Part shown: positions 16,866-26,000 of the stretch, piece after piece
Layout of the letters: each line of letters begins with the position of its first letter
Position numbering within the stretch: position 1 is the first letter of the stretch
Origin: Providencia rettgeri
GTDB taxonomy: Bacteria; Pseudomonadota; Gammaproteobacteria; Enterobacterales; Enterobacteriaceae
NCBI RefSeq assembly: GCF_013255915.1
Contig: NZ_CP053896.1
Location: forward strand, 1,612,001 to 1,676,000
Length of the DNA stretch: 64,000 bases
Direction of reading: 5' to 3'
Notes under the pieces: model-generated
Told to the model about the DNA's origin: nothing
What the model saw: the letters and a program-made list of their open reading frames with translations, nothing else
The model's database searches: none
Program-made: the position numbers and the translations under genes

Positions 16866-18761
16866 ATGGGGTTATTAAGTAGTGAATACGAACCTTTTGG
16901 AACTTTACTCGGATATGCTCCAGGAGGCGTAGCAATATACTCATCAGATTATGATTCATTGCCTAATGTGGAAAATAAAAAAGATATTTCTTTTCGAAGT
17001 TATATTGGCAATGAATATATGGGCTATAAATGGCAATGCGTTGAGTTTGCTCGCCGTTTTTTATACCTCAATTACGGTACTGTTTTTAGTGATGTTGGTA
17101 TGGCCTATGAAGTATTTTCTCTGCGCTTTCTACGACACGTAGTTGATGATGACATTTTACCGTTAAAAGCTTTTGTTAATGGGAGTCCTGTTAAGCCTGC
17201 CGCGGGGTCATTGTTAATTTGGGATGAGGGGGGGGAGTTTAATAAAACAGGCCATATAGCAATTATCACCAAGGTTTATGATGATAAAGTTCGTATCGCT
17301 GAGCAAAATGTCATTCACCATAAATTGCCCATAGGCCAGCAGTGGACAAGAGAATTGTCTCTGAAAAGAGATAAAGGAAGATATACACTATCAGATACTT
17401 TCCCAAACACTAAAATTTTGGGATGGATGATACAAACAGATAGTGATGAGCATGCTTATTCAGGCCCGTATACTAATCCTGAGTTGCTAAAGATTCATGC
17501 TGCTAAAATAGATAATAAGATTGACTATAATAACGAATGGTTGAATAGCTCAAATCCCATAGAAAATAAATATATTCAAGCTAGACAAGGTCGCGCGCTA
17601 AATAGCGCTCTTCATGAATATTTTACAATATCTAGTACCGCTGAAAATAAACTGATACAAGCAACCAATGAAGTTCATCTTATGTATCTGCATGCGACAG
17701 AAAAAGTATTAAAGAGTGATAACTTATTGAAACTTTTTAATATTCCAGAAATTCTTTGGCCTCGCATACGTTTATCCTGGAAGAATCGGCGTCATGATAT
17801 GATCACAGGAAGATTAGACTTTTGTTTGGATGAGCGAGGGTTAAAAGTCTATGAATATAATGCGGATTCAGCTTCTTGTCATACAGAGGCAGGGGTAATT
17901 ATTGATAAGTGGGCAAAAGTAGGGCAGCTGAAAGATGGCAAAAACCCAAGTGGTTACTTAACTGAATTACTTTCTAGTACATGGGAACATTCTTCAGCTA
18001 AACCGTTTATTCATATTATGCAGGATGTAGATAGTGAAGAAGATTATCATTCGCAATACATGGCGCATGCAATTACTGAAGCGGGATTCGATTATAAAAT
18101 TATTCATGGTTTAGACGAATTATTTTGGAATGAAACAGGTCAAGTCGTTGATAGTGATGGCCGTATATTAGAGTGTGTTTGGAAAACATGGGCGTGGGAA
18201 ACTGCTCTTGAGCAAATTCGGCAGGAATGTGAGAAAGACTATGAGCATTCAGCTCTACAAATTCGTACCGGACACTCAGAATATAATGACGTCAGACTAG
18301 TTGATGTATTATTAAAGCCTGAGATTCGTGTCTTTGAGCCTTTATGGACAGTCATTCCAAGTAATAAAGCGATATTACCTATTCTTTGGTCGTTATTTCC
18401 CAATCATCCCTACCTTTTGAATACAAGTTTTGATATCAGTGATGAGTTACGCTCGAGTGGTTATGCAATAAAGCCAATAGCAGGCCGCTGTGGTGACAAT
18501 ATCGGTTTGATAGGTGAGTGCGACACGATTTTAGATGAGACTTCTGGCCAATTCGATAAACAGGAAAATATTTACCAACAACTATGGTGCTTACCAAACG
18601 TTGCAGGGCGTTTTATTCAAGTCTGCACATTTACTGTCGGAGGTCACTATGGTGGAGCATGTTTGCGTTCAGACCCATCATTAGTTATCAAAAAAGATAG
18701 TAATATGGAGCCATTATGGATACTTGATGATAATGATTTTTTGGAAAAACCATTATGTTAG
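16866..18761 (+). CDS. gss: Bifunctional glutathionylspermidine synthetase/amidase
   Basis: Cytosolic enzyme that couples glutathione and spermidine with ATP in the C-terminal synthetase domain and hydrolyses the product in the N-terminal CHAP-type cysteine amidase domain. With ATG 16866 it has 631 residues (E. coli Gss 619). The amidase nucleophile is Cys58 in KWQCVEFARRF, with its histidine in TGHIAII. The ATP-grasp-like synthetase domain runs from about 205 to the end with MITGRLDFCLDERG and CVWKTWAWE. GGAG lies 8 bases before this start. The 34-codon longer frame has no counterpart in E. coli. The product buffers thiols and polyamines under oxidative or stationary-phase stress. Confidence 0.93.
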   Translation: MGLLSSEYEPFGTLLGYAPGGVAIYSSDYDSLPNVENKKDISFRSYIGNEYMGYKWQCVEFARRFLYLNYGTVFSDVGMAYEVFSLRFLRHVVDDDILPLKAFVNGSPVKPAAGSLLIWDEGGEFNKTGHIAIITKVYDDKVRIAEQNVIHHKLPIGQQWTRELSLKRDKGRYTLSDTFPNTKILGWMIQTDSDEHAYSGPYTNPELLKIHAAKIDNKIDYNNEWLNSSNPIENKYIQARQGRALNSALHEYFTISSTAENKLIQATNEVHLMYLHATEKVLKSDNLLKLFNIPEILWPRIRLSWKNRRHDMITGRLDFCLDERGLKVYEYNADSASCHTEAGVIIDKWAKVGQLKDGKNPSGYLTELLSSTWEHSSAKPFIHIMQDVDSEEDYHSQYMAHAITEAGFDYKIIHGLDELFWNETGQVVDSDGRILECVWKTWAWETALEQIRQECEKDYEHSALQIRTGHSEYNDVRLVDVLLKPEIRVFEPLWTVIPSNKAILPILWSLFPNHPYLLNTSFDISDELRSSGYAIKPIAGRCGDNIGLIGECDTILDETSGQFDKQENIYQQLWCLPNVAGRFIQVCTFTVGGHYGGACLRSDPSLVIKKDSNMEPLWILDDNDFLEKPLC

Positions 18762-18835
18762 AAAGTGTATTTTAAAATTAATATAGTTATATTTTGAAAG
18801 TGGCATTATTAAAATCTGATTTTTTGTAGTTTCTT

Positions 18836-18866
18836 AGGCCTTCAGTTAATAGCTGATGGCCTTTAT
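18836..18866 (+). terminator. Terminator of gss
   Basis: A 10-bp inverted repeat with one mismatch (AGGCCTTCAG and CTGATGGCCT, 7-base loop) followed by a T-rich run, 74 bases after gss. Confidence 0.75.
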
Positions 18867-19100
18867 TTATAAAAAAATTGAAAAGCAAAGAAAAGCCCCA
18901 AATATCGAGGCAAAATAAACTGATACAATAGTTTAGAACACACTATCAGCATAGACATATTTATAAATGTTTTACATGAATAAAGTGTAAGCAAATACGG
19001 AAAAGAAAATACAAATTGGAGTCTCGTTAAATGAATAAGGAAATACTAGAGGATTCAAAATAAATATACCCTCTAGCATTTGAAATAAGAGCATTAATGT

Positions 19101-19232
19101 TTACTGGGCTGCTCTTTGTATTGCTTCTCCTCCTGCTTCTATATCTTCACCAACACCTTTAGTGGTATTACAGGCAGTTAATGTGAAAGCAACAACTAAT
19201 GAGCAGATGAGGAAACTGATTTTTTTTAACAT
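19101..19232 (-). CDS. ecnB: Entericidin EcnB-family lipoprotein
   Basis: Forty-three residues, too short for most gene callers. The signal peptide ends at lipobox LTAC (Cys21), followed by NTTKGVGEDIEAGGEAI, the conserved entericidin core. Entericidins are small envelope lipoproteins; EcnB is toxic when over-produced and EcnA acts as its antidote. No EcnA is visible beside it. An AAAGGAAG ribosome site lies 5 bases before ATG. In E. coli, ecnB lies near blc; here blc follows about 400 bases away on the other strand. Confidence 0.88.
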   Translation of the reverse strand: MLKKISFLICSLVVAFTLTACNTTKGVGEDIEAGGEAIQRAAQ

Positions 19233-19469
19233 ATTGTCTTCCTTTAAAGTTTGAAGTTATAAGTTTCAAAAGATCATTTTTAATTATAGCAGAACAATTC
19301 GATGACTATTTCTAGCTGTATACAGCAGTAAGATTGGGGTTAAACCCTCATTTTTATGTGTAATTGCCGTAGTTAGTGATACCTGACAAATGAAAATGAG
19401 CTGCTATATTTTAAGTGTTAGTACTTATTTTGGGCGATCAATCTACATTAGCAATAAAGGGTATACTCT

Positions 19470-19595
19470 ATGATATTAAAAGAGCTATTTATCCGTATGC
19501 TTTATGTTTTTCAATACTTATTATTTGGTTTTCTTTTGTTATTATCATCAATAGCCTTACCTAATTGGTTAGGTAACGTCACAAATTTTTTGTAG
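19470..19595 (+). CDS. Possible small membrane protein upstream of blc
   Basis: Forty-one codons with one strongly hydrophobic helix (about 14-29), AAAGGG about 8 bases before ATG, and a stop 37 bases before blc. I recognise no family. The AT-rich context means chance is a real alternative. Confidence 0.3.
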   Translation: MILKELFIRMLYVFQYLLFGFLLLLSSIALPNWLGNVTNFL

Positions 19596-19632
19596 GATAG
19601 TATCTCATCGAGAAATATTCAACGGAGTTACC

Positions 19633-20148
19633 ATGCGAGTGAAGTCAATTTTTATGTTTTTAAGTATGCTTCTACTTAACGGATGTAGCGTTAAAGTGCC
19701 AAAAGATATATCACCTGTTGAGAAGTTTGATTTATCACGTTACCTTGGCGAATGGCATGAAGTAGCGAGAATAGATAATCGATTTGAAAAAGGATTAAGT
19801 AAAGTCTCTGCTAACTATTCTCTTCGTAATGACGGAGGTGTAAAAGTAGTGAATAGAGGATGGAATTCTGAAAGTAAAAAATGGAAAGAGAGTATAGGGA
19901 AAGCTTACTTTGTTGAATCCTCGGATACTGGGGCTTTAAAGGTTTCATTCTTTGGGCCCTTTTACGGCGGCTATAATATTATTAAGCTAGATGATAACTA
20001 TCAATATTCTTTAGTTGTTGGACCTAATAAAGATTATCTATGGGTACTATCGCGTACTCCAACTATGCCACCAGAGTTATTAAATGAATATCTTAGTTTT
20101 GCAAGTAACCATGGTTTTGATAGGCAAAGAATATTGATATTCCAATAG
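19633..20148 (+). CDS. blc: Outer-membrane lipocalin Blc
   Basis: A 171-residue outer-membrane lipoprotein of the bacterial lipocalin family, binding fatty acids or lysophospholipids for envelope maintenance under stress. Lipobox LLNGC puts the lipid on Cys18; Ser19 at +2 fits outer-membrane sorting. The lipocalin GxW motif is YLGEWHEVAR (about 37-46), and the FFGPFYGGYNII and WVLSRTP blocks match E. coli Blc closely. An AACGGAG ribosome site precedes ATG. Its neighbour ecnB recalls the E. coli ecn-sugE-blc region, but the order and strands differ. Confidence 0.92.
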   Translation: MRVKSIFMFLSMLLLNGCSVKVPKDISPVEKFDLSRYLGEWHEVARIDNRFEKGLSKVSANYSLRNDGGVKVVNRGWNSESKKWKESIGKAYFVESSDTGALKVSFFGPFYGGYNIIKLDDNYQYSLVVGPNKDYLWVLSRTPTMPPELLNEYLSFASNHGFDRQRILIFQ

Positions 20149-20320
20149 TATTTATTCCTTGTGATTAGCTTTACAGTGTTGGTTACTGAAGCTATTAATG
20201 TTAAATGAGTCGGTTATTTGTGTTTTACATCAATTGAATAGATAGGGGATTTAACAGAATCAATAATATGTATTAGACTGAGAAATTTACAAACAGAAAT
20301 TTTGTTTAGCGGGTTCGTAT

Positions 20321-21143
20321 ATGGCTGTTAGTAAGAAGAATTTAATTCATCAGTCTGAGTTTGCTTGTTAGGACAGTTATTCACAATTCGCAGACTATGT
20401 TCGCAAGACCAGCCGTTACATCTTAAGTAAAGAGCAGAATGTATTCCTTGATACTGTTCTAGCTACAATCAAGGGACGAGATCGTGAGTTGAAAGAGGGG
20501 GAGCATTTTTTACAGGGCTCAGCTTGGTATAGATCTTTGTGATAGGACCGATAATGATGGCAACTGGATCGAAGAGGATATGTTAGGTTTTAGAGCTTCT
20601 CGTATGAAGCCTTTGGTTGATAGAGCCAAAGAAGGGCGTGCAAATCCCTCAGGCATTCCAGTGCTATATGTAGGTACAACAGTAAGGACTGCGATTTCTG
20701 AAGTGCGGCCTTGGGTCGGTGCTAATGTTTCTTTAGCAACATGCAAACTTTTATCTCCATTGAGGGTACTCGATCTTTCGCTTGGTCATGGTAAGTCCTC
20801 ACTTTCTGGGTCTATTTTTAGTTATATACTCGGTGTAAAAGAGCTTACAGCACAACAGAAAGAGAAAGCTGTTTGGACTGATATTGATAACGCATTTTCA
20901 ACGCCAGTTACGCGGTCGGATGATAAGGCTAATTACGCACCGACTCAAATACTGGCTGAGCTTTTTCGCAGTGCTGGGTATGATGCAATAGCATATAAAA
21001 GCCATTTCGGAGATGAGGGCTATAACATCGCAATATTTGATTTAGATTCGGTCGATGTAGTTAGTTGTGCTCCCTATCAGGTAAAAATGATAAATATTAT
21101 TGCCGAACAGGTAAATAATGCATGGTATAAGACTTCTACCTAA
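20321..21143 (+). pseudogene. RES-domain toxin gene with amber stop and frameshift
   Basis: Bases 20580-21143 encode a RES domain (ADP-ribosyl-transferase-like fold, NAD-degrading toxins) with the conserved Arg, Glu and Ser blocks VLYVGTTVRTAISEVRP. The gene once began near ATG 20321: frame two reads MAVSKKNLIHQSEFAC, then TAG at 20369, then SYSQFADYVRKTSRY on to about 20515. There the frame changes to LGIDLCDRTDNDGNW, which joins the RES part. The N-terminal piece resembles the HEPN/RES N-terminal domain. Two independent lesions make it non-functional unless a truncated RES domain is translated from 20580. No Xre/MbcA-type antitoxin is adjacent. Confidence 0.65.
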
Positions 21144-21285
21144 TGAATCATGTTTTTATGTTTGCAAGGCTTAACATGAAAACTATTATATATTTCAGCA
21201 AAGGATAATTAATTTAGTGTGATGGTAAAAAAAGCCTAATTCTTTTAAGAAAATTGAATAATAAATAGTTATTGATGTTTACTTT

Positions 21286-21315
21286 GAATTCAACTCCCTG
21301 TTGAGGAGCTGAATT
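21286..21315. terminator. Inverted repeat between RES remnant and DUF4365 gene
   Basis: Bases 21287-21297 and 21305-21315 form an 11-bp stem with one mismatch and a 7-base loop, placed between convergent genes. Only AT-rich flanks support termination. Confidence 0.4.
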
Positions 21316-21402
21316 TAAACTGGGAACATTAATCATATTTTGCCAAAATAATTTAAGAGCCAGTGTGAGACAGCCACTTAAATTGAAGTTGGCTGTATGT
21401 AA

Positions 21403-23223
21403 TTAGAGTTTATATGCCTCAAGAATTTCTTTATTACTCTCGGTTTCTTCTAAATACCATTTTAGATCCCATGACCAGCTATCCGGTCTGGGTTTACAGT
21501 CCGTACATTTGTCACAATTTGATTGTTTGAAGCTATTACCGAAATCATATTCACTAGTGCTATCATATAATTGGCTTAATAAATTTCCAGTTCCTTGTAC
21601 ATATTTATGTTTTAAGCAGAACAAAAGATGCATACCACCTAGAGAATGCATTCTCAATGATTGAGCAAGTATTCCTCCGGAGCGATAGTGGACAAATAGA
21701 TGTTCGCAATTTTTCATTATATTTGTGGGGTCATAATTAGCAAATCCAATTCTAAGAAATTCGTGGTATTCCCCTTGTGTGTCATCCGGATCCATTCCTA
21801 GATTTTTGGCCATACTTAAAAAATATTCCTTTTGCTCTTCAACTGTAAGGTCATAAAAGTCTTTTTTATTGTCAAGGCTGATGACATGACATTCTATGTC
21901 AGTTAGCGCTTTATCAAAGTCAGGAAAAGTTGAAAGGATCATCTCTCTATGAGGTCGAGTCGCATTTGGATTTTGTTTAAGCAAGGTGGAAGTAAGGAAG
22001 TATATTTTTTCAATTTTATCTAAATTTTTTGATATTATACAGTACGCCATTACTAATAATGACATTTTTTCATACCAATCATCGAGAAATTCAATTGTTT
22101 CCTTAGAACCTCTTGCCTCATGAACTTGCTTGAATATTAAAATTGACGCGTATATGTTAACAAAAAAATCTGAAAGTATGTGATATTGCTCATTTCTTAT
22201 CATACGGTTACATAATTCAATGATCTTTTGTAGCGAAGTACAGCAGTCTCTATACATTATTTGAGTTTGGTCATTGAAAATATGATGTTCTAAAGATTTT
22301 TCTTCGAAGTGATTGACTGAATGATGAGTAGCATGTAGTTGTTCTAACTGAGCTTTGAATTTTGCTCCTCGTGATTTACTCAGAGCAATTAGCCTGTGAA
22401 CCCGACTTTTTTGTTCTCTAGCTAATAACATTAAATGTCGGCAGATATAAAAATTTTCTCTGTAAACTTCTCTCTTAATATTAGTGTAAGGGGAAATTTG
22501 GAATGCTTGCCAGTAGTATAAGACAGCAACAAATCTATCTTTGGCAGGAACTATTGGTGAATGACTTATTTCGGTAGAACGTTCAAAAACAGCGTCATAT
22601 TTTTTATCAGCTAAAAGGTTATCCAGTTGCTGATGATATGCTTTATATAATGTTTCTCCTATATCTTCAATTTTTTTGTCGAGAGATGACGGACTAATGA
22701 TTGGATATCTAGCAACTGAGTCCTTAAGTCCTTTAATATTTAAATAATCCCAGCAATCTATGACAGCATCCAATATTTTATTTGCTGATGAAATATTTTT
22801 TCTGACCAATGTATTCTCAATTGGAATATGAACTTGAACTGTTTCATTTTGATTAGATGTTGATGCCTTTTCTCTTAGCATTTCATTGTTCGTTATAGGC
22901 AACCAAAATATTTTCTCAGATGTTACTTCTACAACAACCAGAATAACAGGTACTTTAAATTCAAAGTAGTATCTCAAACGTTCGGTTTTTAGTGTAAATG
23001 AAAGGATGTTATTATCATGAATAAAATTTGAGTGTTCTTCACCCTTAATTTGAACTTTAAACACACTATCTTTTCCAATAGCTTTGCCACTATCATCTTT
23101 GCGTTCAACTTCTCCATCAATACCAAAATCATTTTGATCTTCTTGGCTTCGGAAAATCCAATTACTTGGTAAGTTATATTCAAAAATACGTCCAGCTTCT
23201 GTTCCAATCTCTCCAGCGTTCAT
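21403..23223 (-). CDS. DUF4365 nuclease-like protein, candidate defence gene
   Basis: A 606-residue protein whose N-terminal ~160 residues fit DUF4365, a PD-(D/E)XK-nuclease-like domain. NDFGIDGEVE contains Asp36, and QIKG supplies Gln58-x-Lys60 of the active-site pattern. The remaining ~440 residues are alpha-helical without a family I recognise, ending in a cysteine-rich stretch (CDKCTDC near 582) that could bind zinc. ATG 23223 is preferred over TTG 23235 because GAGGGG lies just before it. DUF4365 proteins are common in defence islands, so an antiphage role is likely but unproven. It stands alone on its strand. Confidence 0.65.
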   Translation of the reverse strand: MNAGEIGTEAGRIFEYNLPSNWIFRSQEDQNDFGIDGEVERKDDSGKAIGKDSVFKVQIKGEEHSNFIHDNNILSFTLKTERLRYYFEFKVPVILVVVEVTSEKIFWLPITNNEMLREKASTSNQNETVQVHIPIENTLVRKNISSANKILDAVIDCWDYLNIKGLKDSVARYPIISPSSLDKKIEDIGETLYKAYHQQLDNLLADKKYDAVFERSTEISHSPIVPAKDRFVAVLYYWQAFQISPYTNIKREVYRENFYICRHLMLLAREQKSRVHRLIALSKSRGAKFKAQLEQLHATHHSVNHFEEKSLEHHIFNDQTQIMYRDCCTSLQKIIELCNRMIRNEQYHILSDFFVNIYASILIFKQVHEARGSKETIEFLDDWYEKMSLLVMAYCIISKNLDKIEKIYFLTSTLLKQNPNATRPHREMILSTFPDFDKALTDIECHVISLDNKKDFYDLTVEEQKEYFLSMAKNLGMDPDDTQGEYHEFLRIGFANYDPTNIMKNCEHLFVHYRSGGILAQSLRMHSLGGMHLLFCLKHKYVQGTGNLLSQLYDSTSEYDFGNSFKQSNCDKCTDCKPRPDSWSWDLKWYLEETESNKEILEAYKL

Positions 23224-23432
23224 CTGGCCCCTCAATTTTGCAAATTATATAAGACCGCTTATCATATAGTACCATACTCAAGTAATAGCACAGTGATCAA
23301 CCTAAAGTCATGCTCTAAAATTGAATTATAACCATGTAGAGATGAAATTAAACTGAACTACTATATATAGTTATTTACGTGGTGGTTTCAATACAATATA
23401 TTGAAGGTGTCTTGAACTTAAAGGAGTAAGAA

Positions 23433-23693
23433 ATGACAGTCAATAAGAAACAAAGCTCGAAGCAGTTAGCTTCTCAAGCAGCTAAAACTATTCAAAGCAA
23501 AAATGCATCCCAAATCCAAAAAACCTTAGCGGCTTCAGTTCTTTCGCAATCAAGTAGCTCGAAGCAAACAGGGGCTGAGATGGAAACTATTGCGTCTAAT
23601 GTGTTAAAAAGCACAAAGTATAGTGACGAAACTAAAACTTTTGCGGCATCTGTGTTATCACAGGCAAATAAAGAACGTACTAGTAAAAAATAA
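23433..23693 (+). CDS. Small Ser/Lys-rich protein with internal repeat
   Basis: Eighty-six polar residues without signal peptide or membrane segment. Two near-identical 11-residue units occur, QKTLAASVLSQ (29-39) and TKTFAASVLSQ (68-78), each inside a short predicted helix, so the protein looks like a duplicated helical motif. AAAGGAG lies before ATG. A 9-bp terminator hairpin follows at 23708. Similar small proteins occur in enteric accessory regions, but I can give no function. Confidence 0.6.
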   Translation: MTVNKKQSSKQLASQAAKTIQSKNASQIQKTLAASVLSQSSSSKQTGAEMETIASNVLKSTKYSDETKTFAASVLSQANKERTSKK

Positions 23694-23707
23694 ACTATTT
23701 AGTGTAT

Positions 23708-23732
23708 GCAAGCCCATCAGATTTGGGCTTGC
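23708..23732. terminator. Bidirectional terminator
   Basis: A perfect 9-bp stem GCAAGCCCA/TGGGCTTGC with a 7-base loop between two convergent genes. Confidence 0.7.
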
Positions 23733-23746
23733 TATTATGTGTGGAG

Positions 23747-24199
23747 TTATTTGGAATCAGCTTTTTGCTTCCAGTAAAGTTGTCTACTATCGTCAACATC
23801 ATACGTGCCATCAGCGTTTTCTTTTGTTATGACTAGTAGCATTGATTCGCCAAGGTAGTGTTGTGATGGCTTATCCCCTAAGTTTGCGGCTTCTTCTAAC
23901 AATTTGATAGCTTTTTCAGTATTCTGTTCAACAAGGTATCCTCTCTCATGCATTATTCCTAATATTCTTAATGCGTCTAATTGCTTACGTTGAGCATTTG
24001 ACTGTAGCTGTGCTAAATCTTTACAACTATAAATGCCGGGATCGAAATCAACACCTTCATTCTCTAAGTCTTGTTGTGACGGAAAGGTAATGTTGCAGCT
24101 CTTTGTGTCAGAAGATTGATTTGAAGCAATGGCACTTTGACTACTGATACTAATTGTTACAGACAATAACGTGGTCGATACTATGTTTTTAAAGTTCAT
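23747..24199 (-). CDS. Secreted Sel1-repeat-like protein
   Basis: A 150-residue protein with a Sec signal peptide (cleavage near AIA-SN at 26) and a Sel1/TPR-like helical repeat near 78-116 (LGIMHERGYLVEQNTEKAIK, then LLEEAANLG). Cysteines at about 35 and 59 may form a disulfide. Sel1 proteins are scaffolds for protein contacts in the envelope. It follows the glycine-zipper gene by 63 bases on the same strand and may be co-transcribed. Confidence 0.6.
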   Translation of the reverse strand: MNFKNIVSTTLLSVTISISSQSAIASNQSSDTKSCNITFPSQQDLENEGVDFDPGIYSCKDLAQLQSNAQRKQLDALRILGIMHERGYLVEQNTEKAIKLLEEAANLGDKPSQHYLGESMLLVITKENADGTYDVDDSRQLYWKQKADSK

Positions 24200-24262
24200 A
24201 AATAATCCCAGTAGTGATTTTTAGTTTATGTAGCCATAAGTAAGTCTTAAGGCTACATTTAT

Positions 24263-25015
24263 TTATTTTTGAGTATTATCTTTCGGTTTTATAAACCCTT
24301 GACCTGCAAGATTACCAATTTGTTTACCAAATACTTTACCTGTGGCAGCTCCAATTCCACCACCGATGATTGTGCCAACACCGGGGAGGATGAATGAACC
24401 GATGATTGCACCTGCCTTGGCTCCAGCAACAAATCCACCTACGTTACCCGCCAATTCGCCATACTTAGCTTCCTTGCTGTCAATTTGACCTGATACAACA
24501 CCAATATCGACGTTAACTTGTACGATTTCATCAAAGTTTTCACAAGAAAGATTAGTAAGCTGGTAATCAGACAGATCCGTTAACAGCTTCTTTGGTGATA
24601 CTCCTTGGTTAATGAGTTCATCACAGACGCCAAGCACTAAATCAAGGCCGAATCCACGGTATAGGCGTGTTATCTTTCTAACCAATGGATTCTCATCATA
24701 TTGTTTAGTGATAGTATCTCGAATGGTTTTACCCAAAGGGTTTGAAAATAGATTGTAGAGATGAGCAGCATGACTTAGCCAATTATCGTTATCCTCTAGC
24801 ATAGCTGTAACTGCACTGATGCTTTTCGCTCTTTGCTCATCAGTTAGTTTTAAGTGTATATAAAGCTCCGAATTGTTCACTTCGCAAAGTGATTTGCACA
24901 GTGTGTAGGGGATATCTACAAGACAAGCGGTATCCTCTTCTTTTTCAATGAATTCGGTAGCCTGCATTATCATGATGGTTAATGCAGTAGCTTCAATGCG
25001 TTGAAAGTCGTCCAT
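24263..25015 (-). CDS. Glycine-zipper protein of unknown function
   Basis: A 250-residue protein with an acidic helical N-terminal part (1-185). The C-terminal segment has repeated small residues (AGNVGGFVAGAKAGAIIG, then GVGTIIGGGIGAATG, about 190-232), a classic glycine zipper that packs or inserts into membranes. No signal peptide is present. It starts 5 bases after the stop of the PNVFGG-repeat gene, so the two are co-expressed. Glycine zippers occur in outer-membrane lipoproteins and in colicin- or pore-type toxins; without an export signal, which of these applies is open. Confidence 0.55.
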   Translation of the reverse strand: MDDFQRIEATALTIMIMQATEFIEKEEDTACLVDIPYTLCKSLCEVNNSELYIHLKLTDEQRAKSISAVTAMLEDNDNWLSHAAHLYNLFSNPLGKTIRDTITKQYDENPLVRKITRLYRGFGLDLVLGVCDELINQGVSPKKLLTDLSDYQLTNLSCENFDEIVQVNVDIGVVSGQIDSKEAKYGELAGNVGGFVAGAKAGAIIGSFILPGVGTIIGGGIGAATGKVFGKQIGNLAGQGFIKPKDNTQK

Positions 25016-25020
25016 ATCAA

Positions 25021-25416
25021 CTACCCCAGAAATTTATGAAAGAAGCTGGACAATCCATCAACGTGTTCGTCAGTGAGGTTATCTCCAATCATTGAGATGT
25101 GTTCAGATGAGCCATCGACAACATCATGCAACGTCATACCTTGAAAATCGGGTATAGACATGGCTTGGAATGAACCTGTTGAACTCAAGTAGTCAACACC
25201 ACCAAAAACGTTAGGTCTGGCAAAGCCTTCAAGCTGTCCCATATCACTGTGAAACATTTCAGTGTCACCTAGGGTGCTAGTGTGACCTAGAGACTCTCCA
25301 GTTGATCCTGAGAGGTTATAACCACCGAATACGTTTGGCATTGCTGAACCTACATACAGACCATCTTTCATGAAAGAGATACGGTCTGCAAAGTTTGTCA
25401 TCGTATAAAACGCCAT
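25021..25416 (-). CDS. PNVFGG-repeat protein of unknown function
   Basis: 131 residues from ATG 25416, chosen because AAGGAAAT lies 7 bases before it; the longer frame overlaps the recombinase gene. Two imperfect repeats carry PNVFGG (SAMPNVFGGYNLSGSTGES near 25-43, then FARPNVFGGVDYLSSTGSF near 64-82), spaced about 40 residues and flanked by HTSTLGDTEMFHSDMGQ. The composition is glycine- and serine-rich, like short beta-hairpin decorations. No signal or transmembrane segment is present. It is the first gene of a tight pair with the glycine-zipper gene. I know of no function. Confidence 0.6.
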   Translation of the reverse strand: MAFYTMTNFADRISFMKDGLYVGSAMPNVFGGYNLSGSTGESLGHTSTLGDTEMFHSDMGQLEGFARPNVFGGVDYLSSTGSFQAMSIPDFQGMTLHDVVDGSSEHISMIGDNLTDEHVDGLSSFFHKFLG

Positions 25417-25426
25417 GATAATTTCC

Positions 25427-25987
25427 TTATAATGAAAGTCTATTTGAGTTACTTTTAACGATGCGATAGATGCTGGTAATACTGATATCAAGTTGTTTTG
25501 AAATAGCAGGTTTGGTTTCGCCTTGAGCTAGTAGATCCAAAACTTCCGCTGTTTTGGCTCTAGCGGTTGCTTTTCGTCCTGTATACCGACCTAGTTGTTT
25601 AGCTAGTGCAATTCCTTCTGCTTGGCGTTCTAACATGATTTCACGTTCAAACGTTGCAATAGCACCTATCATTGTAAGCATTAGCTTACCTGTCGGGGTA
25701 TCTGTATCTATACCTATATTCATAATCAATAACCGTACTTTTTTTGTTTCTAAGTAAGCGGATATTTCTAATAAATGCTTTGTATTGCGAGCAAGCCGAT
25801 CAAGTTTTGTCACTTTAACTGTGTCACCTTCACGAACGTAATCGAGTAGGGCAACTAGCTCTGGGCGATTATCTTTTGCCCCACTGATGATTTCTTTAAA
25901 TATCTTGTCACAATCGTGTAATGCATTAAGTTGAGCATCGAGGCTTTGACCTCGGGTTGATACACGAGCGTAGCCGACAATTGCCAC
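25427..25987 (-). CDS. Serine recombinase (resolvase/invertase family)
   Basis: A 186-residue small serine recombinase. The catalytic Ser10 lies in VGYARVST, the E-helix arginines in KVTKLDRLARN, and a C-terminal helix-turn-helix (about 145-185) has the Hin-like end ISITSIYRIVK. Start GTG 25987 is chosen because AAGGAGG lies 5 bases before it and the catalytic block begins there; the 29-codon longer frame runs into the flanking inverted repeat. Its likely target sites are the inverted repeats at 26001-26126 directly upstream. Such enzymes invert promoters or resolve cointegrates. Confidence 0.88.
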   Translation of the reverse strand: MAIVGYARVSTRGQSLDAQLNALHDCDKIFKEIISGAKDNRPELVALLDYVREGDTVKVTKLDRLARNTKHLLEISAYLETKKVRLLIMNIGIDTDTPTGKLMLTMIGAIATFEREIMLERQAEGIALAKQLGRYTGRKATARAKTAEVLDLLAQGETKPAISKQLDISITSIYRIVKSNSNRLSL

Positions 25988-26000
25988 GAAATCCTCCTTA

